Origin: UBA7703 sp034926785 | GTDB lineage: Bacteria; Bacillota; Clostridia; Christensenellales; CAG-138 | Direction: 5' to 3' | DNA: 64,000 bases | Assembly: GCA_034926785.1 (NCBI GenBank) | Contig: JAYFQU010000017.1 | Span: forward strand, 51,776 to 115,775 | Shown here: positions 26,202-35,450 of the stretch, piece by piece | Numbering within the stretch: the stretch's first letter is position 1 | Layout: each line of letters opens with the position of its first letter | Notes under the pieces: generated by a model | What the model saw: only the letters and a program-made list of their open reading frames with translations | The model's database searches: none | What the model was told of the DNA's origin: nothing | Made by a program: the position numbers and the translations under genes

Positions 26202-28604
26202 ATGGACGAAATGAATCAGGCAAAGCAGCTGGTCGCCTCAATGTCACTTGCGGAAAAGGCCAGTTTGCTCAGCGGAGCCGATCGATGGCACACAAAAGCG
26301 ATTGCGCGGCTCGGCCTTGATTCCATCATGGTCGCGGACGGCCCGCACGGTCTTCGTAAAGAGGTGCGGGATGCGGGGCAAAACGTCAGCACGGTGAAAG
26401 CAACCTGTTTTCCAGCCGCTTGCGCAACGGCCTGCTCGTTTGACCGGGAGTTGCTTTTTCGCATCGGCACCGCGCTTGCCGAGGAATGCCGCGCGGAGGA
26501 TGTGGCGGTCCTGTTAGGACCCGGACTCAATTGTAAGAGAAGTCCGCTCTGCGGGCGCAACTTTGAATATTTCAGCGAGGATCCCGTAGTCTCCGGCGAG
26601 CTTGCCGCCGCTTATATCAAGGGGGTGCAGAGTCTTGGCGTAGGCACCTCCATGAAGCACTTCGCGCTCAACAATCAGGAGTATCGCCGCCTCACCATCG
26701 ACGCGGTTGTGGATGAGCGCGCAATGTTTGAACTGTATCTTGCCGGGTTTGAACGCGTGCTGCAGCAGGTCCAGCCCTGGACCGTGATGTGCTCCTACAA
26801 TCGCGTCAAGGGGGTTAACGCGAGCGATAATCGCTGGCTGCTTACCGACGTGCTCCGCAATCAATTCGGATTCAACGGACTTGTCGTTTCAGACTGGGGC
26901 GCGGTGAACGACCGCGTCGCCGGCGTCTCCGCCGGGCTGGATCTGGAGATGCCGTTTGTCGGGTCATATCACGACCGTCAGATTGAGAAAGCCGTGTTAT
27001 CCGGCGAATTGAAAGAGAGCGAAGTGGACCTCTGCGCCGCTCGCGTGGTTGCGCTGCTGGAAAAGGCGAAGAAACGCAAGCATCTCCCCTTTGACGAGGC
27101 GGCGCATCATGCGCTGGCGCGGGAAGCGGCGGCCTCCTCCTGCGTTTTGCTGAAAAATGAGGAAAGACTGCTTCCTTTAAAGGCCGACGCGAACATCGCC
27201 GTTATTGGGGCGTTTGCAAAGCAACCGCGCTATCAGGGCGCAGGCAGCAGTAAAGTTCAACCCCTGCGTTTAGAGAACGCCTATGAAGAACTGTGCCATC
27301 TAGGCTTCCACACGGAGTATGCCGCTGGATATGACCGGACGCTCGACGCGCCGGACGAGGCTCTCCTATCGGAAGCCTGCGCCCTCGCCGCCGGGAAGGA
27401 TGCCGTGCTGCTGTTCGTCGGCTTGCCGGATCGATACGAATCCGAAGGATTTGACCGCAAGTCCCTCCACATGCCGGAAAATCACATCGAACTCATCCGC
27501 AGGGTGGGCGCGGTCAATCCAAACGTAGCGGTCGTGCTTTCCTGCGGATCGGTGGTCGATCTGAGCTGGGCGGATAGCGCAAAAGCCATCCTGCTTGGTT
27601 ACCTGGGCGGTCAGGCTTCGGGCGGGGCGGTTGCGGACATTATTTCCGGCAAGGTCTGCCCGGGCGGAAAGCTCGCAGAAAGCTGGCCGCTTCGGTTGGA
27701 TGATACCCCCTGCCTCACCTATTTCCCCGGATACACGAGAACGGTGGAATACCGCGAAAGCATCTTCGTTGGCTACCGTTATTATGATTCTGGGAACGTG
27801 CCTGTCCGTTATCCCTTCGGTCACGGACTCTCCTATGCATCGTTTGCCTATTCCAATCTTAAGCTCGATGCCCCCTCTCTTGACGGGGATGCGCCGCTGC
27901 GTCTCTCTCTGGACGTTACGAACACCGGAGATTGCGCGGGAGCGGAGGTGGTGCAGCTCTATATCAGCCACAAATCCGGCGTCATGTTCACACCGGCGCA
28001 GGAACTCAAGGGTTTTGAGAAGGTGTTCCTTGCGCCCGGCGAAACAAAATCCGTATCATTTGTACTCACGCGGCGCGATCTGTGTTACTATGATGGAGCC
28101 GTCGGCGGCTGGCGCGTAGAAGGCGGCGCATATGAGATTCGCCTGAGCGCTTCGAGCCGCGATGTTCGACTCTCCGCGATGATTCAAGCCGTGCCGGATG
28201 CGGACGCTACGGCGCCCGACTTTCATTCGTCCGCCCCATGCTATTATGATCTTTCCCATGGCGTCAACGTGCCGGATCGTGCGTTTACCTCCGTGCTCGG
28301 CCGCCCGATTCCCCCGCGTGAACGGCAAAAGGGCGAGCCGCATACGTTGAACGTCACCCTCAGCGAGGTCAGGCACACGCTTCTTGGCAGGCTGTTGACC
28401 TCCATCGGCCGAAAGGTCGCGCTAGCCGCGACCGAAACCGGCGAGGTAGACGACGGCATTATCGACCAGGTTCTCTATACGTCTCCGCTCCGGCTGATGA
28501 GTTCGGAATCCGACATTACGCCGCGGCAGATCGAGGGCATTGTCCTATTGCTGAACCATAAAATCTTAAGGGGTCTCCGCGCTCTGACCGAAAAAAAGTC
28601 CTGA
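26202..28604 (+). CDS. GH3 beta-glycosidase with C-terminal helical module
   Basis: 800 residues, cytoplasmic (no signal peptide). GH3 barrel (1-290) with VADGPHGLRKE, GTSMKHFALNNQEYRR and the nucleophile Asp231 in VVSDWGAVNDR; the alpha/beta sandwich (330-540) has GAGSSKVQP and FDRKSLHMPENH; an FnIII-like domain (600-690) carries VTNTGDCAGAEVVQLY. The last 110 residues form an extra helical segment (PLRLMSSESDITPRQIEG) seen in some Firmicute GH3 enzymes. It removes terminal beta-linked glucose or a similar sugar; the exact sugar is unknown. GGGAGGTG precedes ATG 26202. The next gene is a sugar-kinase-like enzyme 48 bases away. Confidence 0.93.
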   Translation: MDEMNQAKQLVASMSLAEKASLLSGADRWHTKAIARLGLDSIMVADGPHGLRKEVRDAGQNVSTVKATCFPAACATACSFDRELLFRIGTALAEECRAEDVAVLLGPGLNCKRSPLCGRNFEYFSEDPVVSGELAAAYIKGVQSLGVGTSMKHFALNNQEYRRLTIDAVVDERAMFELYLAGFERVLQQVQPWTVMCSYNRVKGVNASDNRWLLTDVLRNQFGFNGLVVSDWGAVNDRVAGVSAGLDLEMPFVGSYHDRQIEKAVLSGELKESEVDLCAARVVALLEKAKKRKHLPFDEAAHHALAREAAASSCVLLKNEERLLPLKADANIAVIGAFAKQPRYQGAGSSKVQPLRLENAYEELCHLGFHTEYAAGYDRTLDAPDEALLSEACALAAGKDAVLLFVGLPDRYESEGFDRKSLHMPENHIELIRRVGAVNPNVAVVLSCGSVVDLSWADSAKAILLGYLGGQASGGAVADIISGKVCPGGKLAESWPLRLDDTPCLTYFPGYTRTVEYRESIFVGYRYYDSGNVPVRYPFGHGLSYASFAYSNLKLDAPSLDGDAPLRLSLDVTNTGDCAGAEVVQLYISHKSGVMFTPAQELKGFEKVFLAPGETKSVSFVLTRRDLCYYDGAVGGWRVEGGAYEIRLSASSRDVRLSAMIQAVPDADATAPDFHSSAPCYYDLSHGVNVPDRAFTSVLGRPIPPRERQKGEPHTLNVTLSEVRHTLLGRLLTSIGRKVALAATETGEVDDGIIDQVLYTSPLRLMSSESDITPRQIEGIVLLLNHKILRGLRALTEKKS

Positions 28605-28652
28605 TCGAGTTCATCTATTCCCATACTACGACTACCGGAGGGATCTTTCGTC

Positions 28653-29717
28653 ATGCAGTCCGTTCTTTCTCTTTTTGCGCTCTCAAGCGAGCCACTCAGC
28701 AGTGAACCCTATGGCAGCGGGCATATCAACGGCACGTATCTGGTGCGCTGCGCAAACGGGACACAATATATCCTCCAATATATCAACACCGCCGTGTTTC
28801 GCCAGCCCGAGGCGCTGATGCGCAATATCGAGCTGGTTACAGAACACTTGAGCAAAAAAACCACGGATCCTCGTGGCGTTCTGCATCTGATTCCGGCCCG
28901 GAATGGCGCCAGTTTTGTCGTTGAAAACGGCGCCTATTGGCGCGTCTATGAGCTGGTTGCAAACAGCGTGTGTTATCAGTCCGCCAATCGTGTGCTTTTC
29001 CGCGAGTGTGCGGTCGCATTCGGGCGGTTTCAAAATCAGCTGTCGGACTTTCCGGCGGAGCAGCTCGTCGAGACCATCCCGCATTTTCACGATACACCGG
29101 CGCGTTTCTCCGCCTTTCATGAAGCCATCGCGGCGAACGCTTCCGGTCGGCTGCAAGCCGTTCTGCCGGAGGTGGATTTCATTCTGGAACGCGAACCATT
29201 CTCAAAAACGCTGGTTTCACTGCAGGCGAGCGGAGACCTCCCGCTTCGCGTGACGCATAACGATACAAAGATCAACAACGTTCTCTTCGACGCAGCCACA
29301 AACAAGGCGCTCTGCGTTATTGATCTGGACACAGTGATGCCCGGCCTCTCGGTTAACGACTTTGGCGACGCTATTCGCTTTGGCGCCTCTACCGCCGCCG
29401 AGGACGAACGGGATCTCTCACGCGTACATTTTGATTTGGATCTATACGAAACCTATGTGCAGGGCTATCTTTCCACCTGTGGCGAAAGCCTGACGAAAAC
29501 AGAGATCGAGATGCTGCCTGTCGGCGCGAAGATGATGACGCTGGAATGCGGCATGCGTTTTCTTGCCGACCATATCGCAGGGGATGTGTACTTTCATATC
29601 TCGCGTGAAAATCAAAATCTCGACCGCGCACGCACGCAGATTCAGCTTGCGCGCGAGATGGAGCAACATTGGGATGAGATGCGACAAATCGTCGCAAATG
29701 CGGTTAACAAGTCTTAA
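28653..29717 (+). CDS. Aminoglycoside-phosphotransferase-fold sugar kinase (NahK-like)
   Basis: 354 residues, APH/choline-kinase fold: N-lobe YGSGHINGTYLVRC, and active-site LRVTHNDTKINNVLFD followed by CVIDLDTVMPG, the metal-binding strand. The closest family known to me is N-acetylhexosamine 1-kinase, which phosphorylates C1 of GlcNAc or GalNAc. Linkage to the GH3 gene suggests it phosphorylates the sugar that enzyme frees, but the substrate is inferred. GGAGGGATC precedes ATG 28653. Confidence 0.83.
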   Translation: MQSVLSLFALSSEPLSSEPYGSGHINGTYLVRCANGTQYILQYINTAVFRQPEALMRNIELVTEHLSKKTTDPRGVLHLIPARNGASFVVENGAYWRVYELVANSVCYQSANRVLFRECAVAFGRFQNQLSDFPAEQLVETIPHFHDTPARFSAFHEAIAANASGRLQAVLPEVDFILEREPFSKTLVSLQASGDLPLRVTHNDTKINNVLFDAATNKALCVIDLDTVMPGLSVNDFGDAIRFGASTAAEDERDLSRVHFDLDLYETYVQGYLSTCGESLTKTEIEMLPVGAKMMTLECGMRFLADHIAGDVYFHISRENQNLDRARTQIQLAREMEQHWDEMRQIVANAVNKS

Positions 29718-29893
29718 ACATGCAGACAGCAGCGCCCGCAAAAGCGCTGCTATCTGTCAAAAGAGCCCCGGATTGGTAAGGGCTGCGGCTCAAAGCCCAT
29801 AGATTCCGCCACGGCTCTTAACCGTTCGAACCCCGAAGGAAGGAAAAAAAAGAGCGGCTATTCCGTTAACGAACCCATTTTTATGAAGGTTTC

Positions 29894-29917
29894 CAGCGCC
29901 CGGACGGGCGCTGTTTT
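29894..29917 (+). terminator. Terminator of the GH3-kinase unit
   Basis: CAGCGCCCG-GA-CGGGCGCTG followed by TTTTG. A second hairpin directly after the kinase stop (near 29725-29757) lacks a T-run. Confidence 0.6.
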
Positions 29918-29932
29918 GTCGCGAAATAGCGC

Positions 29933-30193
29933 TTAGCGCCTGCCGAGAATCAGGCGGCTGAGGATGATCAACACGCATGCACCGCCAATTGCAATCAGAA
30001 AGCCGGTGAACGACCATACGTTGCCGGTGCCGATACCCGCATAATCCGCGAGCCACCCGCCAAGCACGCTGCCCGCTATGCCGAGGATGATGTTGCGAAG
30101 CAACCCGCCTCTGCCGTGCATAATCTTACTAGCCAGCCAGCCGATGATTGCGCCAATGAAGAGCCAGCTCAAAAACTGCCACATATGCCACAT
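29933..30193 (-). CDS. GlsB/YeaQ/YmgE-family stress-response membrane protein
   Basis: 86 residues, three membrane segments rich in glycine (FIGAIIGWLASKIM, NIILGIAGSVLGGWLADYAGI, FLIAIGGACVLIIL). The order and Gly motifs are those of the transglycosylase-associated family PF04226. The biochemical role is unknown; members are induced by general stress. Monocistronic. Confidence 0.9.
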   Translation of the reverse strand: MWHMWQFLSWLFIGAIIGWLASKIMHGRGGLLRNIILGIAGSVLGGWLADYAGIGTGNVWSFTGFLIAIGGACVLIILSRLILGRR

Positions 30194-30244
30194 TTCCTCC
30201 TGTCACTTTTCTATCATCCGCCTCGCGGAAAAAAACCCCACGCG

Positions 30245-30790
30245 CTATTCCGTTTTCTCCCGCGTCTCCGGGGCGGCGCTTGCCTGCCGAACCGAAGCCT
30301 TCTTTTTGAAGAAGACCCGGAAGATCACATTGGCCACCGCCGCGATGACCGGGCCGAGGATCATGCCGGCTCCGCCAAAGAGCAGCAATCCGCCAACCGA
30401 AGCAAACAGCGTAATCCAGGGCGACAGGCCAACGCTTTTGCCTGTGATAATGGGGTCAAGCACCATGCGCAGAACCACCATCGCGATATAGGTTGCCCCG
30501 ACTGCAATCGCCATATGCGGGTTTTTCGCGATCAGTGCGATGATCGCCCATGGCACAAATACGATTCCCGAACCGATGACCGGCAGCAAATCCAGCAGGC
30601 TAACGCCGACGGCGATCAACGGAGACCACCAGCCGAGCCCGACGATAATCATACCGACGGTGACCACAATAAAGTTTACGCCAAAAAGGATTGCCTGCGC
30701 CTTGCCAAAGCCGAGCGCGGCTGCGCCAAGCTCCTTCAAGGTCGCGGCTATCTGTTCTCTTCTGAGTTTCTCGCCCGGTTTTGTTTCCAT
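30245..30790 (-). CDS. Half-length AI-2E family membrane protein
   Basis: 181 residues that match the C-terminal half of AI-2E/YtvI permeases (about 350 residues): LGFGKAQAILFGVNFIVV, the LLDLLPVIGSGIVFVPWAII block, LDPIITGKSVGLSPW and GAGMILGPVIAAV. The N-terminal half is missing. A longer in-frame ORF reaches into bceB but offers no better start. The promoter (TTGTAT, 17 bases, TATAAT) would begin transcription at about the ATG, so the mRNA may be leaderless. It is either a small variant or a decaying remnant. Confidence 0.7.
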   Translation of the reverse strand: METKPGEKLRREQIAATLKELGAAALGFGKAQAILFGVNFIVVTVGMIIVGLGWWSPLIAVGVSLLDLLPVIGSGIVFVPWAIIALIAKNPHMAIAVGATYIAMVVLRMVLDPIITGKSVGLSPWITLFASVGGLLLFGGAGMILGPVIAAVANVIFRVFFKKKASVRQASAAPETREKTE

Positions 30791-30796
30791 GCTACG

Positions 30797-30825
30797 ATTA
30801 TAATGGATCTTTTCGGTGGATACAA
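30797..30825 (-). promoter_or_regulatory. Promoter of the short AI-2E gene
   Basis: Minus strand TTGTAT, 17-base spacer, TATAAT; the -10 box ends six bases before the ATG. Confidence 0.6.
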
Positions 30826-30912
30826 TCCGAAATCGCACCGCCGCTGTGGCGTGTATCACCAGCCAACAGGCGAGAGCCGCCGTAAGCCCCCCCACCAACT
30901 TCGTTTGGCTCG

Positions 30913-32628
30913 CTACCGTCTCACAATCCGGTAATACGTTTTTGCCGTAATGCGATAAACCGCAAAATAGAACAGAGTAAATGCAAGCAGTGTACCGCAG
31001 ATGCAGGTCAGCACCAAGCCCCAATTATAGAGCATAAAGGTCTTGAGCATCAGCGCCATGATCTTGGAAGCGAAGAGCATATGCAGCGCGGTTGCCCCCA
31101 GAGGAAGGAAGAACACCCACAGCACTTGTGAATTGATGGTATGTTTAACCTGATGATCGTCCATGCCCACCTTCTGCAAAATCTCGAACCGTTCCTTATC
31201 CTCATATCCCTCGGTCACTTGCTTAAAGTAGAGAATCAGCACCGCAACCGCGAGGAAAAGCACCGCAAAGAACGCGCCGAGGAACAAGAGCCCGCCGTAG
31301 AACCCATACCCTTCCACCCGGGAGGTATAGATATCGGAAGCAATCATATTAGGTGTTTCGGCAAATGATTCGCTGTAGTGATCCCGAATCGCCTGGATGA
31401 ACGAAAGGCAGTCATCCTCCGTTCCCGAGAGGTCAAAGCGATAGCTGTTGTCATAAAAGATCAGCGTCGGCACTTCGGCAAACACGCTGTCTTCCCAGAC
31501 AAAATTATTGCGCCGGAATTCTTCGCCCTCCGGAAGCTTTGTAATCAGCTTGCTCTTATCCGCCGACAACGAAACGTGATGTTCCGCGGCAAGGCGGTTG
31601 AGTGTGCCATCATAGGCGATAATCTGTTCCCGCGTCGCAGACGCCGGCACATAAACCTGCGCATCGTAGGGATACATGCCGCGCGTCATCTCCTCCCGTC
31701 CCAGATACAGCGAGAGCGTGCCGGACACAGTAACCACCAGCATCGTTGAGAGAATACAAATGGTGGCAAGCCCGCGCGCGTTTTGGCGCATGCGGTGGAA
31801 CATGCCTGAAATGGTCACAAAATGCTCCGGCCGATAGTAGAGGCTTTTCTTCATGCGCAGCAGCCGCAGCACGGCAATGCTGCCGCAGAGAAAAAGCAAA
31901 TAGGTCGCAACGATGACCACAATGGCCAGCGGAAAGAATATTCCAAGCGCGAGCCCCGGCACCTCGGATGTCCAGGCAAAATAGTATGCACCGCCAAGGA
32001 GCAAAAAGCCGAGAATCGCAAGCGGCACCAGCCCCTTTTTATCCTTCTCGCCCTGTTTTTCACTCGAAAGCAGGGAGATCGGATTCGCCGTATGCACGCG
32101 AATGATGTTCGCCACGGATGTCACGAGGAATATCAGGAAAAACAGGCCGAACATCAGGCCGAAAGCAATCGGCGCAATAGCGAAGGAACTGCCCGGCACC
32201 GCGTGGATTAGCTTCATGAGCACAAGAAACAGCAGTCGCCCGAACACCAGCGCAATCACGGCGCCGCAGACAATTCCCCCGCCGATAACGAACAGATTTT
32301 CCCAGACAAGCACACGCCCAACCTGCCGTTTATCGAGGCCGAGGATACCGTATAACCCGAACTCCCTTTTCCTGCGCTTGATTAAAAAGTTGTTGATGTA
32401 TAGCATAAAGAGGAATGTAAAGAGCGCATAGACGGCGAGGCCGAAGGCAAAGAGCATCCGCGCCGTGTCGCCCGCGGGAGTATTGGTCATCCCACTGCTA
32501 AAGAGCAGACCGGAGATGAGTAAGAAAACCCCGCTCATCACCGCCGTCGCCACCAGATAAGGCACATAGGTGAGCTTATTTCGCCGCACATTGCTCAGCG
32601 CAAGGCGAATATAAAAAAAATTACGCAA
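30913..32628 (-). CDS. Bce-type ABC transporter permease (FtsX family)
   Basis: 571 codons from TTG at 32628 (LRNFFYIRLALSNVRRNK); GTG at 32637 is an alternative. FtsX-like architecture with about ten membrane segments and a long extracellular loop (residues about 310-460) between segments VII and VIII, the part that recognises peptide antibiotics in BceB proteins. The conserved GLYGILGLDKRQVGRVLVWEN loop is present. The start overlaps the ATPase gene by eight bases. With the ATPase it should confer resistance to, and signal the presence of, cell-wall-active peptides. Confidence 0.9.
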   Translation of the reverse strand: MRNFFYIRLALSNVRRNKLTYVPYLVATAVMSGVFLLISGLLFSSGMTNTPAGDTARMLFAFGLAVYALFTFLFMLYINNFLIKRRKREFGLYGILGLDKRQVGRVLVWENLFVIGGGIVCGAVIALVFGRLLFLVLMKLIHAVPGSSFAIAPIAFGLMFGLFFLIFLVTSVANIIRVHTANPISLLSSEKQGEKDKKGLVPLAILGFLLLGGAYYFAWTSEVPGLALGIFFPLAIVVIVATYLLFLCGSIAVLRLLRMKKSLYYRPEHFVTISGMFHRMRQNARGLATICILSTMLVVTVSGTLSLYLGREEMTRGMYPYDAQVYVPASATREQIIAYDGTLNRLAAEHHVSLSADKSKLITKLPEGEEFRRNNFVWEDSVFAEVPTLIFYDNSYRFDLSGTEDDCLSFIQAIRDHYSESFAETPNMIASDIYTSRVEGYGFYGGLLFLGAFFAVLFLAVAVLILYFKQVTEGYEDKERFEILQKVGMDDHQVKHTINSQVLWVFFLPLGATALHMLFASKIMALMLKTFMLYNWGLVLTCICGTLLAFTLFYFAVYRITAKTYYRIVRR

Positions 32629-33382
32629 TGTCGCCACCGCCCAATATCGACAGATTGGCCACGATGCGGTCAAAGAACGCGCGGTTGGTTTCCTCCCCGC
32701 GGTAAAGCTGTGAGAACAGCGCTCCATCCGAAATAAACAGCACGCGGGAGGCGTAGCTCGCCGCCATCGCGCTGTGGGTGACCATCAAAATAGTCTTGCC
32801 GATATCATGCAAGTCCGAAAACTGCGCGAGCAGGCCCGACGAAGCCTTGCTGTCCAGCGCGCCGGTGGGCTCGTCGGCAAGCAATATGCGCGGGTCGGTG
32901 ATCACCGCGCGGGCAATCGCCGCGCGCTGCTTTTCGCCGCCGGATACCTCATAGGGATACTTGCTTAATAGCTGCGTGATGCCAAGTTGCCGCACGACCG
33001 GCAACAGCCGCTCCTCCATCTCACGCACGGGCGTCTGCATCAGCACCAGCGGCAGCAGGATATTGTCCTTGAGCGAAAAGGTGTCCAGCAGATTAAAATC
33101 CTGAAAGACGAAGCCAAGGTGCTTTCTGCGAAACTCGGAGAGTTCGCGATCAGGAATGGATAAAAAGCTCTTGCCGTCGAGCAGGACATCCCCCGTCGTG
33201 GGTTTGTCCAGCGAGGCGAGGATATTGAGCAGCGTCGTCTTGCCGCTTCCGCTTGCACCCATGATGGCGACAAACTCACCCTCGATCACCTCAAAGCTGA
33301 TATTTTTCAGCGCCACACACTGCCGCATGCCAAGTTTGGTATTATAGACCTTACCGAGTCCTTTTACCTGAAGTAATGACAT
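32621..33382 (-). CDS. Bce-type ABC transporter ATP-binding protein
   Basis: 253 residues. Walker A GASGSGKTT, Q-loop FVFQDFNLLD, signature VSGGEKQRAAIARA, Walker B ILLADEPTGALDS and switch His in VTHSAM are all intact. The MacB/LolD-type ATPase energises the adjacent permease. ATG 33382 has GGAGGAA upstream; about 100 bases separate it from the kinase gene, with no clear terminator. Confidence 0.95.
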   Translation of the reverse strand: MSLLQVKGLGKVYNTKLGMRQCVALKNISFEVIEGEFVAIMGASGSGKTTLLNILASLDKPTTGDVLLDGKSFLSIPDRELSEFRRKHLGFVFQDFNLLDTFSLKDNILLPLVLMQTPVREMEERLLPVVRQLGITQLLSKYPYEVSGGEKQRAAIARAVITDPRILLADEPTGALDSKASSGLLAQFSDLHDIGKTILMVTHSAMAASYASRVLFISDGALFSQLYRGEETNRAFFDRIVANLSILGGGDIA

Positions 33383-33485
33383 GAGAATTCCTCCGTTTGA
33401 CTCTTGATGCGGCCATTGTATGAAAAAAGCCTCGCGCTAGCCATCGATTTGCCTTACACGTGCCAGAGCATTTCTTACGCTTTTG

Positions 33486-34475
33486 TCACATGGCGGCAAA
33501 TTCGTCATATTGGGGAAACCGCATGGTCACGCGCGTTCCCTTGCCCAATTCGGAATCGACCAAAACCAGAATGCCGAGCGCTGTCGCCGCCCGCTTAACC
33601 AGATACAGCCCGATGCCGCTCGCGCGGGTGTCCATACGCCCGTTGTAGCCCGTATATCCCTTTTCAAAGATGCGCGGCAAGTCCTCCTTTCGGATGCCGA
33701 TCCCGCTGTCCTCTACCACGAGCGCAGTCCCTTTCATATCAATCTTTACCCCGCCGGAGCGCGTATATTTAATACTGTTGGAGAGTAGCTGTTCCAGTAT
33801 AAACCCCATCCACATCCGGTCACAGGGAACATCTTTTGCCAACTGGCCAATCTCTATGGAGAGCTTGCTGTAGATAAATAGCAAAGAATACTTTTTTACC
33901 GCCGCGCGAGCAATCTCATTCAGATCGCATCGCTCAATGACAAGATCATTTGCGATGTCGCCAAGCTTGATAAACTTGAGCGCAAGATCGGCATACTGGT
34001 CCACCTTGAACAGTTCCTGCCGCAGTAAGCCCACGCCCGCCCCTTCCTGCGCATCCAGAATCAGGCGCATCGCCGAGATTGGCGTCTTGATCTGATGAAT
34101 CCAGAGCGTATAGTATTCCCTTTGCTCCTCCTGTTGGGCAAGCGTCTGCGCGCACAGGCGCGCATGCTCGCGCGAGAGCACGCGAACCAGCGCGTCATAG
34201 TCTCCGGTCAAACCATCAAGCGGCTCCGGCAGTTCGCGCGGCAGGAGTTCCACCCGCTCCCGAATCAGCGCCAGTTGCCGGCGCTTCCGGCGGTAGCGCG
34301 CGCCGTCCACAAGCAGCACGCAGACGAGCGAAAAGCTTATCAGGATCATCTCGTAGCGTACGTAAACCCCGTCCTGCCGCGCAAGAAAGCCGAGCGTCCC
34401 GATCAGGCCCAGCGTGAGCGCATAGAACACGAGCAGCATGCTCCTTGCACGAAGATAGTCCAATACTCTATGCAT
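33486..34475 (-). CDS. BceS-type intramembrane-sensing histidine kinase
   Basis: 329 residues: two close membrane segments (14-32 and 42-57) with almost no outside loop, typical of kinases that are signalled by a partner ABC transporter. Phospho-acceptor His127 in WIHQIKTPISAM; ATP-binding lobe with QLLSNSIKYT, VEDSGIGI and ASGIGLYLVK. Its start overlaps the regulator's end by eight bases. Confidence 0.93.
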   Translation of the reverse strand: MHRVLDYLRARSMLLVFYALTLGLIGTLGFLARQDGVYVRYEMILISFSLVCVLLVDGARYRRKRRQLALIRERVELLPRELPEPLDGLTGDYDALVRVLSREHARLCAQTLAQQEEQREYYTLWIHQIKTPISAMRLILDAQEGAGVGLLRQELFKVDQYADLALKFIKLGDIANDLVIERCDLNEIARAAVKKYSLLFIYSKLSIEIGQLAKDVPCDRMWMGFILEQLLSNSIKYTRSGGVKIDMKGTALVVEDSGIGIRKEDLPRIFEKGYTGYNGRMDTRASGIGLYLVKRAATALGILVLVDSELGKGTRVTMRFPQYDEFAAM

Positions 34476-35139
34476 CGATTGAATACCCCTGTCCTTTATG
34501 CGTCCTGACGCAGTCGCCCATCCCCGCTTCCGACAGCGTCTTTCGCAGGCGGTTGACGTTCACCGTCAGCGTGTTATCGTCGATGAATTCGTCGCTATCC
34601 CAGAGCTTTAGCATCAGCGCCTCGCGGCTGACGATTGAACCGCGCTTTTCAAGCAGCGCCAGCAGGATGCGGCCCTCGTTTTTCGTCAGTTCCCGCCTGC
34701 CGCCTTCGGTGACAAGGCAGGATGCGGCGGCGTCAAATTCCGCCCCCCGAAGGCAGAGTCTGGCCGCCGGTTCATAGTCGTAGGCGCGCCGGAGCACCGC
34801 CTGCACCTTTGCAATCAGCAGTTCCGGGTCGACGGGCTTTGCGATATAGTCGTCCCCGCCCATATTGACCGCCATGACCACATCCGCCGTGTCCGAACGG
34901 GAGGAAAGAAACACGATCGGCACACGCGAGGAGCGGCGAATCCGTTCACACCAGTAATACCCGTTGTAATAGGGCAGGGAGATATCCATGACGACCAACT
35001 GCGCGCCGGACGCGGCAAACTCCTCGTCTATGCGATCAAACGAGCGCGCAATGTCCGCCTCAAATCCCCAGCTGGTCAGACTCTTTGCAATTTCGATTGC
35101 GATGACCGCGTCGTCCTCAACGATGAATATCCGATGCAT
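34468..35139 (-). CDS. BceR-type response regulator (OmpR family)
   Basis: 223 residues: receiver domain with Asp9/Asp10, phospho-acceptor Asp52 in VVMDISLPYYNGYYW and Lys near AKPVDPELL, then a winged-helix DNA-binding domain (about 130-220, ending CVRTHKGQGYSIDA). It probably activates the transporter genes in response to peptide flux. First gene of the module, behind a strong promoter. Confidence 0.94.
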   Translation of the reverse strand: MHRIFIVEDDAVIAIEIAKSLTSWGFEADIARSFDRIDEEFAASGAQLVVMDISLPYYNGYYWCERIRRSSRVPIVFLSSRSDTADVVMAVNMGGDDYIAKPVDPELLIAKVQAVLRRAYDYEPAARLCLRGAEFDAAASCLVTEGGRRELTKNEGRILLALLEKRGSIVSREALMLKLWDSDEFIDDNTLTVNVNRLRKTLSEAGMGDCVRTHKGQGYSIDA

Positions 35140-35450
35140 TTTTCATTGCCTCATTTCGATAGCGCTATTCGTGTATTAGTTATATAATACACTGATTCAC
35201 TTTTTCTGGCAAGCCGCGGGTTGACGGACATTTCTTTATGCATGCTGACTGGAATTTTGTATATGATATTAGAAGAAAACGCCCATTCCACTGACGTTTT
35301 TCATGAATAGATATACTATATATTCCACCAATTCGATTGACACGGATATGCCGCAGCCGCTAGGATAGCATCAGCGACCGGTGTCGAAAACCGGCGTTTT
35401 CGGACGGATTTTACCCGCATATGCACCCCATTCTGAACGGAGGAAGCACC
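35140..35450. other. Divergent intergenic region between bceR-type gene and buk
   Basis: 311 bases holding a promoter in each direction. Minus: TTGCCA (35207-35212), 17 bases, TATTAT (35184-35189). Plus: TTGACA (35337-35342), 18 bases, TAGGAT (35361-35366). ACCGG/CCGG around 35376-35393 can form a small hairpin in the buk leader. The middle is AT-rich with no gene. Confidence 0.65.

Noticed and set aside
30791..31024. Longer N-terminus for the AI-2E gene
   Set aside because: The extension lies mostly inside bceB, has no ribosome-binding site and does not supply the missing AI-2E half.
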